64,000 bases of DNA from Sphingobacterium corticibacterium (lineage in GTDB: Bacteria > Bacteroidota > Bacteroidia > Sphingobacteriales > Sphingobacteriaceae): positions 558,001 to 622,000 of the forward strand of contig NZ_SGIT01000001.1 in assembly GCF_004208525.1 (NCBI RefSeq), read 5' to 3'. Shown piece after piece: positions 63,199-64,000 of the stretch; position 1 is the first letter of the stretch, and every line of letters begins with the position of its first letter. Under the pieces are notes generated by a model, which made no database searches, was not told the DNA's origin, and saw only the letters and a program-made list of their open reading frames with translations. The translations under genes and the position numbers were made by a program.

Positions 63199-64000
63199 AT
63201 GAAAGCAAATCTCACACTCCACATCTATGCTCGAGCAGCAAAAGCCAATGCTGCAGGCCTACACCCCTTGTATGTCCGGATAACAATCGATGGCAAGAGA
63301 ACAGAATTCTCCAGCAAAAAGTTTATCAATCCTAAGCAATGGGACCCAAAAATGATGAAAATGAAAGGCAGCAGCGAAGAAGCCCGTACAATAAACAGCT
63401 ACCTTGAAACCATAAAAAGCAAAGTCAACCAAACCCAGATTATACTCGAGTATCAGGAAGAACCAATCACACTAGAAAAATTCAAGAGTGCCTACCTCGG
63501 AAAGAAGTCAGAAAAAGAAAGAACATTGATTCCCATATTCCAAGACCACAACAAAAGAGTAAGATCCCTTATTGGTGTAGAGTATTCTGCAGGCACACAC
63601 GAACGCTATGAAGTATCACTCAAGCATACCCAAGACTTTATACAGCACCAATATAGAGTCCAAGATATCGCACTCCATAAAATCAATCACACCTTTATTG
63701 CCGATTATGATTTCTATTTGCGTACCGAAAGAAATTGCAGCAACAATACCACCGTCAAGTACATCAAAAACTTCAAGAAAATAATCCGCATCTGTATTGC
63801 CAATGGCTGGATAGGCCAAGACCCATTTCTTCACTACAAAACCAAGTTGCAGGAAGTCGAACGCGAAGTGCTCACACAGGATGAATTACAAAAACTGATG
63901 GACAAAACATTTAGCATTGAACGATTAGAACTCGTCAGAGATATTTTCCTCTTCTCCTGTTATACCGGCCTAGCCTATATTGACGTCAAGCAATTGACAG
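63199..64000 (+). CDS. Tyrosine site-specific recombinase/integrase, truncated by the window end
   Basis: 267 codons are visible, running off the end. The start M-K-A-N-L-T-L-H-I-Y-A-R is the Bacteroidota arm-binding domain, with P-L-Y-V-R-I-T-I-D-G-K-R-T-E-F and P-K-Q-W-D as its typical end. A SAM-like core-binding domain follows (about residues 115-215), and the catalytic domain begins L-T-Q-D-E-L-Q-K-L, reaching S-C-Y-T-G-L-A-Y-I-D. In the family the first catalytic Arg follows C-F-T-G-L-R-x-x-D; here the visible triplet is Y-T-G-L-A-Y-I-D, as in many Bacteroidota phage/ICE integrases. The rest of the catalytic residues lie outside. Confidence 0.92.
   Translation, partial: MKANLTLHIYARAAKANAAGLHPLYVRITIDGKRTEFSSKKFINPKQWDPKMMKMKGSSEEARTINSYLETIKSKVNQTQIILEYQEEPITLEKFKSAYLGKKSEKERTLIPIFQDHNKRVRSLIGVEYSAGTHERYEVSLKHTQDFIQHQYRVQDIALHKINHTFIADYDFYLRTERNCSNNTTVKYIKNFKKIIRICIANGWIGQDPFLHYKTKLQEVEREVLTQDELQKLMDKTFSIERLELVRDIFLFSCYTGLAYIDVKQLT

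Noticed and set aside
63108..63335. 75-codon frame before and across the integrase start
   Set aside because: It overlaps the real integrase frame beginning at 63199 and encodes low-complexity His/Ser-rich sequence.

Overview
The window reads as a chromosomal segment of a Bacteroidota bacterium, most likely family Sphingobacteriaceae (Sphingobacterium/Olivibacter/Pedobacter-like; genus not resolved). The evidence is lineage-typical genes (a MurF-alanine racemase fusion, DUF4294, a DUF6733-like protein beside an ammonium transporter, a sigma-54 gene, a bacillithiol deacetylase, a peptidase-propeller-Omp85 fusion), promoters of the Bacteroidota type (TTTG, about 18-21 nt, TAnnTTTG), AT-rich start regions with few Shine-Dalgarno sites, and a Bacteroidota-type tyrosine integrase.

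Layout. 1-14180 (+): an exopolysaccharide cluster of glycosyltransferases (GT14 tail, GT2, five GT4 including one tandem duplication), an acyltransferase, a Wzy-like polymerase, GDP-mannose 4,6-dehydratase, a PqqD/nucleotidyltransferase/HPr-kinase-like trio whose kinase looks decayed, and Wza and Wzc with a Tyr-rich tail. 14181-15059: the only gene-poor stretch over 300 bp, with hairpins and a 21-bp tandem repeat. 15060-17834 (-): ammonium transporter, DUF6733-like barrel, RecX. 17952-25722: MurF-Alr, DUF502, Ppk1, FBPase and an exonuclease/GIY-YIG fusion. 25875-32775 (-): tcdA, tatD, pabB, purA, fur and a RelA/SpoT enzyme. 32926-36711 (+): DUF4294, a glutathione-peroxidase-like protein, bshB1, a VOC protein, mnmE. 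36740-45317: an accessory stress region (baeRF, exported DinB-like, lipoprotein, LigD and Ku for end joining, WG-repeat protein, MFS transporter). 45491-55106: GH3, metalloprotease, rpoN, PBP1A, and the peptidase/TolB/Omp85 protein. 55173-62528: a degenerate GIY-YIG protein divergent from a LexA-like XRE-S24 repressor, then rimP-nusA-infB and a ferredoxin-type reductase. 62581-64000: tRNA-Arg, tRNA-Ser, and the start of an integrated element with a truncated integrase.

Most notable signals. (1) The XRE-S24 repressor keeps an Ala-Gly bond and a Ser/Lys dyad suited to self-cleavage. A palindrome (TTACTAA-N5-TTAGTAA) lies in its own promoter, which it shares with a divergent GIY-YIG gene. An 11-bp-armed version lies 30 kb away, directly upstream of the exonuclease/GIY-YIG gene. 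This suggests a small SOS-like regulon. (2) Two copies of a covarying hairpin plus a conserved tail of about 30 nt flank the baeRF gene. (3) A strong terminator sits within the first ~35 nt of the predicted rimP-nusA-infB transcript. (4) The HPr-kinase-like gene in the polysaccharide cluster appears to have lost both its N-terminal half and an internal block in frame.
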